Origin: Bacteroidales bacterium
GTDB lineage: Bacteria; Bacteroidota; Bacteroidia; Bacteroidales; UBA932
Reading direction: 5' to 3'
DNA: 64,000 nt
NCBI GenBank assembly: GCA_024401855.1
Contig: JAKSKH010000009.1
Location: 1-64,000, forward strand
In this document: positions 1-8,714 of the stretch, piece by piece
Position numbering within the stretch: position 1 is the stretch's first letter
Layout: each line of letters starts with the position of its first letter
The notes under the pieces: model-generated
The model's database searches: none
What the model was told of the DNA's origin: nothing
What the model saw: the letters and a program-made list of their open reading frames with translations, nothing else
Program-made: the position numbers and the translations under genes

Positions 1-2
1 TA

Positions 3-44
3 AACAAGTTTATGGTTGTTGATTGGCTTCTCGGAAACCAGTAA
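3..44 (+). CDS. Possible C-terminal tail of an upstream gene (partial)
   Basis: One frame is open from the window edge to a TAA at 42-44 and would encode a 13-residue tail ending VVDWLLGNQ. A strong rho-independent terminator follows 22 bases later on the same strand, which suggests that a + strand gene ends here. Nothing about its function can be read from so few residues. Confidence 0.3.
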   Translation, partial: NKFMVVDWLLGNQ

Positions 45-65
45 ATCAGATACCGACAAAACATT

Positions 66-96
66 CGGCGGCACCCTAAAAAGTGCCGCCGTTTTT
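66..96 (+). terminator. Rho-independent terminator
   Basis: A perfect 9-bp stem (66-74 with 83-91, arm CGGCGGCAC) closes an 8-base loop and is followed by five T residues at 92-96. It would end transcription entering from the left edge of the window on the + strand. Confidence 0.85.
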
Positions 97-501
97 GATT
101 CCGCAGGTGTGAACGGATGTTAAAATCGCTCGTTTTAGCTCATTTTAGCTCGTTTACATATTTGCCTGAATTAGTCTCTGAATTTGCCTAATAGTTAGCA
201 AAACTTAGGCTAACATCCTTATTTTCAAATAGTTTCTATATTCGCCGCCGTGATTCACGGAACGGCATGCACAACCATTCCTTGTCTCACACAGTAACCC
301 GGCAAGGCAATCAGAGATGTGCATATGATTGCTGAGCCATAAATCACAATCATGGGAAATTGCAATTCTTTATTGACCATTTCTTTGCTGTGAGCAACGA
401 GCAGTACCACAATCCAAGGACCGGAGGGCATTCAGATTGAGATAGCAGTTTAGTCATCCATCCGGACAAATGACAGCAGGATGCCAGAACAGCAGGATAC
501 G
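97..501. other. Gene-free stretch with short repeats
   Basis: No convincing gene is seen here. The stretch holds three tandem 10-bp units of the form GCTCRTTTTA (128-157; the third deviates at its last bases), two copies of TTTGCCT further on, and a 6-bp inverted repeat GTTAGC/GCTAAC (194-199 with 209-214). The open frame at 481-912 lies antisense to the metallo-hydrolase gene and is judged spurious. The role of the repeats is unknown. Confidence 0.4.
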
Positions 502-1512
502 TCACTTCCTGTATGTGAACCATTCGCCCCAGCCCATAATCACGTGAGGAGTCTGTACCTTATACACTTCCTCCATCTTGAGATATGTGAGCCAAAAAGC
601 CTCCCTGTGGTCGATGGTGTGACCCATTTCATTCTCATGACCGCTGACAATCAGTTTGGGGCCATAACCCGCAATGGCCCGTGGCTCCTGATTGATCCAG
701 CACTCCATAATCAGGACATCTATGTCAACCTCCTCATGAACATGATCTATCCATTCCATATCATTATCCAGGAATTGGTCTCCTATATGCGCGACAGTGT
801 AACCTTCGGGGAGGTAGAACACATAGTTATTGTCTTGCAAATCTCCCTGATGACCGGGAAAAATCCTGACCTTCATCGAAGTGCCTCCAAGAGCCGCATC
901 AAGGTCACGTGACTTTCCTGGAACAGGAGGATAACAGTGTATTATATCCGGATCGTCAGGCCTGAATTCATCAATCGCATAGACCGGCTTGCCCTGAGAC
1001 TTGAACATATCCACAACCTTCAAATCATAATGATCTGAATGATTGTGCGTAATAAAGAGTCCTGCGCAATGGTTGACAAGCTGACTCATCACTTCTTCCG
1101 AAACAATGGTCCCGGCCCTGCTGTTCAAGTCCACGGCGAAAGTCAACCCTTTTGTGCGGATGATGAAGCCGTCATTATATATTTTATAGAGCCTTACGCC
1201 ATTTTCGAAAGGCTTACCGAGGTCAACGAGCACTTTCCCCGCCCGCATCGTGGCAAAGTCCTTTAAATGAGATGTCTTGTCATAGAAAGTATTGTGCGCC
1301 ACCGCATCAAACAGAAGAAGTGCCTGTTTGCGCTGAAAAGAAAATTCTGTTGTCGGAGGATAAAGGTCGAAAGCCTCATCAATGTTTTTCAGGAAAGCCT
1401 TTCCCTGCTGGTCAAGGTACAACTCGGGCTTTCCGTGCATGTTCACCAATTCCTGAGACTGGCAGTTGATTGACAGGGCAACAGCTGCAAATAATAGAAT
1501 TTTCTTCTTCAT
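502..1512 (-). CDS. Exported metallo-beta-lactamase-fold hydrolase
   Basis: A 336-residue protein of the metallo-beta-lactamase superfamily, probably acting in the periplasm or at the cell surface. The metal-binding HxHxDH motif is at residues 156-161 (HNHSDH), and a later HIGD and SGHE plausibly supply the remaining ligands. The start chosen is the ATG at 1512, because it begins a clear signal peptide (MKKKILLFAAVALSIN). A Cys at residue 17 could be a weak lipobox. A longer frame to 1587 adds 25 residues that do not look like a signal sequence. The overall form resembles UlaG-like lactonases, but the substrate cannot be told. It is the last gene of the minus-strand run, 94 bases beyond the CobW-type gene. 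Confidence 0.75.
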   Translation of the reverse strand: MKKKILLFAAVALSINCQSQELVNMHGKPELYLDQQGKAFLKNIDEAFDLYPPTTEFSFQRKQALLLFDAVAHNTFYDKTSHLKDFATMRAGKVLVDLGKPFENGVRLYKIYNDGFIIRTKGLTFAVDLNSRAGTIVSEEVMSQLVNHCAGLFITHNHSDHYDLKVVDMFKSQGKPVYAIDEFRPDDPDIIHCYPPVPGKSRDLDAALGGTSMKVRIFPGHQGDLQDNNYVFYLPEGYTVAHIGDQFLDNDMEWIDHVHEEVDIDVLIMECWINQEPRAIAGYGPKLIVSGHENEMGHTIDHREAFWLTYLKMEEVYKVQTPHVIMGWGEWFTYRK

Positions 1513-1606
1513 AAGACAGTTTGCTTTTTCACAAGTATAGCACAAAAGCATTAAGCATTTAATCATTCTTCCTTGGAGATGTCCCACTTTATACGTTAAA
1601 AATAAG

Positions 1607-2737
1607 TCAAGCTGCTCCGCAGAAGTCCAGAGCCTCCTTAATGGCCTTCCTGTCTAGGTTGCGGCCTATGAACACGAGCTTCTGCATGCGGTCTCCGTAC
1701 AGGGGGTCCCAGTCGCGGCGGAGTTCGGGGTCGGTCTCAAGACGGAGCTTCAGTTCCTCCTCGGGCATGGTGGCGTACCACTGCCCGGCGTTCTTGAGCG
1801 AGATCTGCTTTCCTGCCTGCTCGAAGATGTAGCAGACGTCGGTGTCATCAGTGAAATAGCACATACCCTTGGCCCTGATGACCCCTATGGGCCACCGCTT
1901 TGCCACAAAGTCGTCGAACTTGTTGATGTCGAAGGGCTTGCGGTTATAATAGACGTAGGTGCCAATTCCGTATTCCTCTGTCTCGCCCTCCTCCTCGTTC
2001 TCCACATCCGCACCTTTCTCCACCTCGCTTATCCAGGCCGCCGATGCGGATACCGACTCATAATTGAAAAGTCCTGTATCGAGCAGCCTGTCCAGTTCAA
2101 CCTCTCCGTAATCACATTCTATTATCTGTGCCTTGGGCTGCAGCGCGCGGATGATATCGCGCACGACGGCCAGTTCCTCCGGACTTATTTCCGATGCCTT
2201 GTTCAGAAGCACGATATTGCAGAACTCCACCTGCTGTATCACAAGGTTCTCTATGTCATCCTCCTCGATGTTCCCCCTCAGGAGGTCCTTGGCGCAGGAG
2301 AACTCGTCCCTCATCCTGAGGGCATCCACTACAGTGACTATGCAGTCCAGCCTGGCGCTGCCGTTGCAGACGTATTCCACTCCCATATAGGGTATGGAAC
2401 AGATGGTGCGCGCAATGGGCTCGGGTTCGCATATTCCGCTGGCCTCGATTACGATGTAATCGAACTTCTTCATCTTCACGATGTCGTTTATCTGCTCCAC
2501 AAGGTCCATCTTGAGGGTGCAGCAGATGCAACCGTTCTGAAGGGCCACCAGACTGTCGTCCTTCATTCCCACAACACCGTCCTTGGATATGAGTGAGGCG
2601 TCTATGTTAACCTCGCCTATGTCGTTCACTATGACGGCGAATCTTATGCCTTTGCGGTTGGAGAGTATCTTGTTTACCAGCGTGGTCTTGCCGCTTCCCA
2701 GATATCCGGTGAGAAGCAATACAGGAAGTTCTTTCAT
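1607..2737 (-). CDS. CobW/COG0523-type G3E GTPase (putative metallochaperone)
   Basis: A 376-residue P-loop GTPase of the G3E family, which delivers metals (zinc or cobalt) to client enzymes. The Walker A motif GYLGSGKT is at residues 11-18, the diagnostic metal-binding CxCC (C70, C72, C73) follows, then a switch region with IEASGICEP near 98-106 and a C-terminal CobW_C-like domain. The start at 2737 puts MKELPVLLLTG at the N-terminus as in relatives; the frame upstream of it to 2821 overlaps rhaT and is unlikely. It lies 22 bases after rhaT. Its client is unknown; rhamnose isomerase is metal-dependent, but that link is only proximity. Confidence 0.85.
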   Translation of the reverse strand: MKELPVLLLTGYLGSGKTTLVNKILSNRKGIRFAVIVNDIGEVNIDASLISKDGVVGMKDDSLVALQNGCICCTLKMDLVEQINDIVKMKKFDYIVIEASGICEPEPIARTICSIPYMGVEYVCNGSARLDCIVTVVDALRMRDEFSCAKDLLRGNIEEDDIENLVIQQVEFCNIVLLNKASEISPEELAVVRDIIRALQPKAQIIECDYGEVELDRLLDTGLFNYESVSASAAWISEVEKGADVENEEEGETEEYGIGTYVYYNRKPFDINKFDDFVAKRWPIGVIRAKGMCYFTDDTDVCYIFEQAGKQISLKNAGQWYATMPEEELKLRLETDPELRRDWDPLYGDRMQKLVFIGRNLDRKAIKEALDFCGAA

Positions 2738-2759
2738 TATGTTGCTATTTTCTCTGAAA

Positions 2760-3767
2760 TCAAATGATCTGAGGAAGGAAGGTGCTGAAAACAAGCACCG
2801 CGAGTCCGGCCACAAGAACAATCACTGTCTTGCGGGAAACGCCCTTCCACTCCTTGAGTATGATACCCCAGACATTGCTGAAGGTAATGTTGAGAGCCAT
2901 CAGGATGCACCAGCTGAATGTAAGCAGCACCGGAGAGCCTGCGAGGAATCCCTTTCCAAGGCTGAGTCCGAAGAACTGGCTGTACCATAGCACTCCCGCA
3001 AGAGCGCAGAACAGCACGTTGTTAAGCCAGAGCGATCCTTTGCCGTAGTCTGAGAAGGTCTTGTTCCTGCCGTTCTGCACCAGGCAGTACACTGCATTGG
3101 TGAGGAAACCTCCCACCGTGACAAGCAAGGTTGCGGGCAGGCTTGAGAACATGGCCGGTGTCTCCTCCCAGCAGAGGGGAGCTCCGAAACTCAGACCTAT
3201 GTTGAAGCAGGCGCTCATGAAGCCGCAGAGCAGTGCCACGACTATCCCCTTGGGAAGGTTGAACTCCTTTACCGACTGTTTCTTCTCCTCTTCTGAAAGG
3301 GTGGCGGATTTCATGAGCCCGGCCACTCCTATGATGGCAATGCCCACAAGCATCACCACAACCCCCACTATCACAGCGCCTGTGATGCTGGAGGCGTTTC
3401 CGGTGAATACGGGCCCGAGTATTGCACCGAGGGCGGAACAGGTTCCGAGAGCTATGGACTGCCCGAGGGCAACACCGAGATAGCGCATGGAGAGACCGAA
3501 AGTGAGGCCCCCGATACCCCAGAGCACTCCGAAGAGCACCGTCAGAAAAGATTCTCCGGGAAAGGCCGCATAAATCTCGAACAGACCGTGACCTGCGGGA
3601 ACAGCGAGCAAGGCGCCGAGCAGAGGGAACACCAGCCAGGCAAAAACGCCCTGGACAAGCCAGTAGCTCTCCCAGCTCCAGCTCTTTATCTTATTGATGG
3701 GGACATAGCAGCTTGACTGACAGAACGCCCCCACCGCAATTATGACAAGACCGATGAGAATAAGCAT
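2760..3767 (-). CDS. rhaT: L-rhamnose-proton symporter
   Basis: A 335-residue integral membrane protein with about ten hydrophobic segments, the usual size for the RhaT family, which imports L-rhamnose with protons. The N-terminus has the family pattern of a first helix followed by CYVPINKIKSWSWESYW, and the tail ends in a hydrophobic helix. It follows rhaA by only 7 bases, which supports import as its role in the same pathway. It starts with ATG. Confidence 0.92.
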   Translation of the reverse strand: MLILIGLVIIAVGAFCQSSCYVPINKIKSWSWESYWLVQGVFAWLVFPLLGALLAVPAGHGLFEIYAAFPGESFLTVLFGVLWGIGGLTFGLSMRYLGVALGQSIALGTCSALGAILGPVFTGNASSITGAVIVGVVVMLVGIAIIGVAGLMKSATLSEEEKKQSVKEFNLPKGIVVALLCGFMSACFNIGLSFGAPLCWEETPAMFSSLPATLLVTVGGFLTNAVYCLVQNGRNKTFSDYGKGSLWLNNVLFCALAGVLWYSQFFGLSLGKGFLAGSPVLLTFSWCILMALNITFSNVWGIILKEWKGVSRKTVIVLVAGLAVLVFSTFLPQII

Positions 3768-3774
3768 GGACTAT

Positions 3775-5007
3775 CTATCTTTTGAGTGTAACCTCTTTTT
3801 CGTAAGCCTCTATTTCCTTGAGATAAGCCTCGCCCACAGGAACGTTGTTGCGCTCGCAGAACTCGTCGTAAACGGCTCCCCAAGGCATTGCCTTGGCCTC
3901 CTCCAGATAGGTGAGGACCTGACAGGTCTTTCCTTCGAGTTCGTATCTGCTTATGATGTCACGGGGTTCGAGAAGAGCCCGGAGCATGCATTTCTGGGCG
4001 GCGCGGGAACCTATAACGTAAGCTCCGGTACGGTTGATTGCACCGTCGAAGTAATCGAGACCGTAATGCACCCTTTCGAGCGCGTCCGCACGGACGATCT
4101 CATAGAAGAGCTCCAGGGTAGGGTCATCCATAAGCGTCACGTGGTCTGAATCCCAACGGACCGGACGGCTTACGTGAAGCATGAGCTCGGGAACGAAGTT
4201 GAGCAATGCGCTCACCTTGTCGGCAGGGCTCTCAGTAGGATGATAATGCCCGGTGTCTATAGTGGGTATCTTGCCGTTGGCGGCCGCATAGGCGGTGTAG
4301 AAGTCGTGCGAGCCCACGGTGAAGCTTTCGAGACCTATGCCGAACACCTTGCCCTCTATGCAGTCCTTCATGTTTTCCTTCTTCTCCGCGAAAATCCTGT
4401 CGAGGGAGTCCTTGAGGAAGGCGCGGTACATGTAATGGTTGACGCTCATGTCCTTGCATCCGTCATGGACCCAGACGTTCATGATACAGGGGTCGCCCTG
4501 TGACTTGCCCATCGCATCTGCGATGTCGCGGCAGCGCTTCGTATGCTCTATCCAGAAGTCGCGTATGGATTTGTCGGGATTGGAGAGGGAGAGGTTCCCC
4601 GACTTGGGATGTGAGAAGGAGGTGGAATTGAAATCGAGAGGGGTATTGTTCTCGCGGCTCCATTCCATCCAGCCTTGGAAGTGCTCCACACCCACCCGAT
4701 CGCGGTCAACCTTCCTGCCGCCGAACTCTCCGTAAATCTCGTGCAGGTTAAGCCTGTGCGTACCGGGGACAAGACTCTTGGCCTTGAGGATGTCGGCACG
4801 GAGTTCATCTATGTTGCGGGCCTTTCCGGGGTAGTTACCTGTTGCCTGAATGCCTCCGCTTAGTTCTCCTGCACTCTCGAATCCTGATACGTCATCTGCC
4901 TGCCAGCAATGCATTGACAGATGGAAATTCTGTAACTGACCAAGCACCTTCTCGGTGTCGATTCCCAATTCCGCGTAACGGGCGCGGGCTATTTCATAAG
5001 CTTTCAT
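3775..5007 (-). CDS. rhaA: L-rhamnose isomerase
   Basis: A 410-residue cytoplasmic enzyme converting L-rhamnose to L-rhamnulose, close to the roughly 420 residues usual for RhaA. Family segments are plain: NLHEIYGEFGG, the FNSTSFSHPK stretch, and IDTGHYHPTES, which carries metal ligands of the TIM-barrel active site. Its ATG overlaps the end of rhaB by four bases, so the two are probably translationally coupled. It acts before rhamnulokinase in the pathway although it is encoded after it. Confidence 0.95.
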   Translation of the reverse strand: MKAYEIARARYAELGIDTEKVLGQLQNFHLSMHCWQADDVSGFESAGELSGGIQATGNYPGKARNIDELRADILKAKSLVPGTHRLNLHEIYGEFGGRKVDRDRVGVEHFQGWMEWSRENNTPLDFNSTSFSHPKSGNLSLSNPDKSIRDFWIEHTKRCRDIADAMGKSQGDPCIMNVWVHDGCKDMSVNHYMYRAFLKDSLDRIFAEKKENMKDCIEGKVFGIGLESFTVGSHDFYTAYAAANGKIPTIDTGHYHPTESPADKVSALLNFVPELMLHVSRPVRWDSDHVTLMDDPTLELFYEIVRADALERVHYGLDYFDGAINRTGAYVIGSRAAQKCMLRALLEPRDIISRYELEGKTCQVLTYLEEAKAMPWGAVYDEFCERNNVPVGEAYLKEIEAYEKEVTLKR

Positions 5008-6365
5008 TCCGGAATAAATGTTTTAGTGTCAATAGATTGGTATATTTCTTGCCGGGTAAGGCCGGACTGAATCATGATGTTTCCAAGGGCCGTTCCCTCA
5101 GAGGGGCCGGCAATCACCTTCACTCTGCAGGCATCGGCCGTCATCTGGTCCAGAAGTTCATTCTGCGAACCTCCGCCGATAATATGAAGAGTGTCTATAG
5201 GAGTTATCTCGCGGAGATTGTCCAGCACCTGAGCATACTTGGCGGCAAGCGAATCGTAGATGAGCCTTATAAGCTGCGCATCGGTTTGTGGAGCGTTCTC
5301 CTTCATGTAGGAACGGATTGCGGCGGGCATGTCCTGGGGCGAGGCGAACTCGGGAGCGTCTGGGTCGAGAAGCGCGGCGGATGCGGGCACTTCGCGGGCC
5401 ATCTGCGCCACCCGGGCATACGAGTAGTCCTTACCCTCCTTCCTCCATTGCGCAAGACACTGTTCGAGCAGCCACATTCCCGTGATATTCTTCAGGAAAC
5501 GGATGTTTCCGGCGGCGCCTCCCTCGTTGGTAAAGTTGAGCGCGAAGGAGTTCTCATCGGTGAGAGGCTCCGGGAGCTCCACTCCCATAAGGCTCCAGGT
5601 CCCGCTGCTCAGATATGCGAAACGTCCGTCGCGGGCAGGCACTGCGGCCACAGCCGATGCGGTGTCGTGTCCGGCAACGGCAACCACCTTCACCTTCCCG
5701 AGCCCCGTCTTTTCAGCTATTTCATCTTTCAAGGTGCCGACCACGGTTCCGGGAAGGACTATGTCGGCGAACATTCCGCGCTCCACTCCGCATACTTTGA
5801 GAATGTCCGGGTCGAATTCTCTGGTGCGCGGATTCATCAGAGCGCTGGTGCTGAGGATGGTATATTCACATACCATATTGCCGGTAAGCATATAGCTCAG
5901 GGCATCCGGGGTGAAAAGCAACCTGGACGCGCCTTCAAGAGAACCTTCCCTCTTCTGGGCGTACAACTGGAACACAGTGTTGAAGTTCATTATCTGTATT
6001 CCTGTCCTCGCATAGAGTTCCCTGCGGGGCATCTCCTTGAAGAAGAGTTCGGGAACACCGTTGGTGTAGGGGTCTCTGTATGCTCGCGGATTGCGGACGG
6101 AACCGTCGGAATTCACGCAGCAGAAATCAACTCCCCATGTGTCTATTCCTATGGATTCTATCTTCCTGCCGGAGGCCTTGCCCAGACCGCATACTATCTC
6201 CTTGAACAGGACGTTTATATCCCAATGGAAAGTTCCGCCATCCTCTATGAGGGGCGTGGGGAAACGGTGAAGGACCTCCATTGTGAATTTCCCGTCCTCA
6301 ACACGGGCAAGGATGACACGGCCGCTGGTGGCTCCAAGATCTACGGCAATATAGAATTTCTCCAT
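5004..6365 (-). CDS. rhaB: Rhamnulokinase
   Basis: A 453-residue FGGY-family sugar kinase that phosphorylates L-rhamnulose at C1 with ATP. Visible motifs are the N-terminal phosphate loop DLGATSGRVIL, GIDTWGVDF with a likely catalytic Asp, GHDTASAVAAVP, YLSSGTWSLMG and the adenosine-site stretch IIGGGSQNELL. The length is close to that of other bacterial rhamnulokinases. It overlaps rhaA by four bases and aspA by one base. A rhamnulose-1-phosphate aldolase, the next enzyme of the pathway, is not in this window. Confidence 0.95.
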   Translation of the reverse strand: MEKFYIAVDLGATSGRVILARVEDGKFTMEVLHRFPTPLIEDGGTFHWDINVLFKEIVCGLGKASGRKIESIGIDTWGVDFCCVNSDGSVRNPRAYRDPYTNGVPELFFKEMPRRELYARTGIQIMNFNTVFQLYAQKREGSLEGASRLLFTPDALSYMLTGNMVCEYTILSTSALMNPRTREFDPDILKVCGVERGMFADIVLPGTVVGTLKDEIAEKTGLGKVKVVAVAGHDTASAVAAVPARDGRFAYLSSGTWSLMGVELPEPLTDENSFALNFTNEGGAAGNIRFLKNITGMWLLEQCLAQWRKEGKDYSYARVAQMAREVPASAALLDPDAPEFASPQDMPAAIRSYMKENAPQTDAQLIRLIYDSLAAKYAQVLDNLREITPIDTLHIIGGGSQNELLDQMTADACRVKVIAGPSEGTALGNIMIQSGLTRQEIYQSIDTKTFIPE

Positions 6366-7786
6366 TATTTTCTGGGTTTGATGTCTAGTTTGACCGGCTT
6401 TATCATATTCTCCGGCTTGAGAATCTCGTCAAGTTCCTCCTTGGAAAGAATTCCCTCCTCAAGTACGAGCTCATATACTCCCCTGCCGGTTTCCTTGGCC
6501 TTCTTTGCAATCTTTGTGGAGTGCTTGTACCCTATGATGGGATTGAGGGCGGTAACGATTCCTATGCTGTTCATGATGTAGTCCCTGCACCTTTCGGCAT
6601 TGGCGGTGATTCCGTCAACGCAGTTCACGCGGAGCGTGTCGAATCCGTTCATCATGAGTTCCGCGCTCTCGAAGCAGCACTGAATCATGACGGGTTCCAT
6701 GGCGTTGAGCTCCATCTGGGCGGCTTCTCCGCTCATGGTCACGCAAACGTCATTGCCCATTACCTTGTAGCATATCTGGGTCATCACCTCGGGTATCACG
6801 GGGTTGACCTTGCCGGGCATTATGGACGAGCCGGGCTGCTTTTCCGGGAGGTTGATTTCTCCCAGACCGCAGCGCGGGCCGGATGCAAGCAGACGGAGGT
6901 CGTTGCTTATCTTGCTGGCTTTCACTGCCAGGCGCTTGAGAGCTGCACTGTAGCCTACAAGGGACGAGGTGTCGGATGTGGCGCCTACAAGGTCTGCCGA
7001 CAGAGTCACGGGCCATCCCGTTATTTCGGCAAGGGCCTTGACGCATTTTTCGGAATATCCGGGCTCCGAGCAGATTCCGGTACCGACAGCCGTTGCGCCC
7101 ATATTCACTATTAGAAGGTCGGCGGCTGCCTCGTCGAGATGCTTGATTTCGTCTTCGAGAATTGATGCGAATCCTCCGAAACTCTGGCCGAGGCTCATCG
7201 GAACCGCGTCTTCAAGCTGGGTGCGGCCCATCTTGAGGATTCCCGCGAACTCCACGCTCTTTGCCCTGAAAGAGGAAATGAGAGCCTTCAGATGTTCAAG
7301 AAGGTCAAGATGAGTGAAATACAGGCCCAGGTGCGCCGCTGTGGGATATGCATCGTTGGTCGACTGGGAACGGTTGACGTCGTCATTGGGCCAGCAGTGC
7401 TTGAAATCGCCGAGCTCGTAACCCATTATCTGCAAGGCGCGGTTTGCTATGACCTCGTTCGCATTCATATTGGTGGAGGTTCCCGCTCCGCCCTGAATCA
7501 TGTCTATGGGGAAGGCTTCGCTGTGCTCCCCGTTGCAGATCTCCCTGCAGGCGGTCATTATTGCCGAATAGACCTCATCCGTGATGAGCCCGAGCCGGTG
7601 GTTGGCCTCAGCGGCTCCCATCTTGGTTATCGCAAGCCCCTTGAGATAATTGGGATACTCATTCAGATGAAAGTGGCTGATATTGAAATTTTCCAGACAT
7701 CTGAAGGTCTGGACGTCGTACAACGCTTCCTGCGGAATCTGCTTCTCTCCAAGAAGATCACTTCCTGTCCTTGTTTTACCTGTCAT
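6365..7786 (-). CDS. aspA: Aspartate ammonia-lyase
   Basis: A 473-residue member of the aspartase/fumarase superfamily that splits L-aspartate into fumarate and ammonia. The superfamily signature GSSIMPGKVNP is at residues 319-329, with catalytic-loop serines S320 and S321, and the aspartase-type GGAGTSTNMNANEV segment is at 99-112. Fumarase C has a very similar layout, so this is separated from it by overall resemblance only. The gene overlaps rhaB by one base and the YitT gene by 11 bases. Fumarate made here could serve as an electron acceptor in anaerobic respiration (inference). Confidence 0.9.
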   Translation of the reverse strand: MTGKTRTGSDLLGEKQIPQEALYDVQTFRCLENFNISHFHLNEYPNYLKGLAITKMGAAEANHRLGLITDEVYSAIMTACREICNGEHSEAFPIDMIQGGAGTSTNMNANEVIANRALQIMGYELGDFKHCWPNDDVNRSQSTNDAYPTAAHLGLYFTHLDLLEHLKALISSFRAKSVEFAGILKMGRTQLEDAVPMSLGQSFGGFASILEDEIKHLDEAAADLLIVNMGATAVGTGICSEPGYSEKCVKALAEITGWPVTLSADLVGATSDTSSLVGYSAALKRLAVKASKISNDLRLLASGPRCGLGEINLPEKQPGSSIMPGKVNPVIPEVMTQICYKVMGNDVCVTMSGEAAQMELNAMEPVMIQCCFESAELMMNGFDTLRVNCVDGITANAERCRDYIMNSIGIVTALNPIIGYKHSTKIAKKAKETGRGVYELVLEEGILSKEELDEILKPENMIKPVKLDIKPRK

Positions 7787-8714
7787 TTATTTTATGTCTT
7801 TTATTCTGCTTCCACAAGCCGTAAACCTCACTTACGTTCCCTGCCGTTATGAAAGCATTGATTTCATTGTTTCTTATGTAAGCCATTACGCTGGCGAACT
7901 CATCCTTGGTCAGGAGGCTCTGCACCTCCATGCTCTTCTCTCCGCTGTATCCTCCCGTAACCTCATAGAGACTGCAGCCGCGGTTGATTTCCTCAACTAT
8001 GTATTTCCTGATTCTCTCATAGTCCCTGGAAATGATGCACACACGCTTGCGGTTATTGAGTCCGGCTGTGAAATGGTCAACGATAAGTCCGTTCAGCCAG
8101 GTACCCATAAGACCTATGATGACCAGCTGGAACGGGTTTATCGCGAAGGCCGTGCAGCATATTATCACTCCCGCGATGGTAACGGAAACGCCCATATCGA
8201 AATGGAAATACTTGTTTACAATCTTCGCAAGTATGTCCAGACCCCCGGTGGAGGCGTTAATACGGAACAGTATGGCCTGCGATGCGCTGAGTATGAGCAC
8301 AAAGGCAAGAAGGTCAAACCAAAGGTCTCCCATGACCGAGGTCCTGCCGTCGGCAAGAAGGGAGGACACGGGGCAAATCTTTTCCCAAAGGTCCATCATA
8401 GGGCCCAGAATGAGGGCGGTATAAACGGTCTTGATTCCGAACTCCTTGCCTATAAGCAAGAAGGAAAGTACAAGAAGTATTGCATTTATTACCACAATTA
8501 CCGTAGACACCTTTACGGCCAGACCCGCACTCTGCAACAGAGTTCCTATAACAATGGACAGTCCGGATATGCTCCCGACGACCAGTTTGCTTGGAACCAG
8601 GAAATAATGGACTCCAGCCGCCGCCACGAACATTCCCAGAGTCATAATCAGGAACTCGTACCAGAACTTCCACGTGCCCAAAGCCTTAAGGCTCTTCAAT
8701 ATAATATCTCTCAT
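7776..8714 (-). CDS. YitT family membrane protein
   Basis: A 312-residue protein with five to six membrane helices over roughly residues 20-200 (YitT/DUF161 type) and a soluble C-terminal domain of the DUF2179 type from about 215 onward (KRVCIISRDYERIRKYIVEEINRG). The family is widespread and its transport substrate is not established. It overlaps the NfnB-like gene by four bases and aspA by 11, so it sits inside the coupled run rather than being a separate unit. Confidence 0.85.
   Translation of the reverse strand: MRDIILKSLKALGTWKFWYEFLIMTLGMFVAAAGVHYFLVPSKLVVGSISGLSIVIGTLLQSAGLAVKVSTVIVVINAILLVLSFLLIGKEFGIKTVYTALILGPMMDLWEKICPVSSLLADGRTSVMGDLWFDLLAFVLILSASQAILFRINASTGGLDILAKIVNKYFHFDMGVSVTIAGVIICCTAFAINPFQLVIIGLMGTWLNGLIVDHFTAGLNNRKRVCIISRDYERIRKYIVEEINRGCSLYEVTGGYSGEKSMEVQSLLTKDEFASVMAYIRNNEINAFITAGNVSEVYGLWKQNKRHKINDR

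Noticed and set aside
4842..6581. Long + strand open frame (579 codons) opposite rhaA/rhaB and the end of aspA
   Set aside because: It lies antisense to three clearly recognisable genes, and its translation shows no family or domain. It follows from the codon pattern of the real genes.
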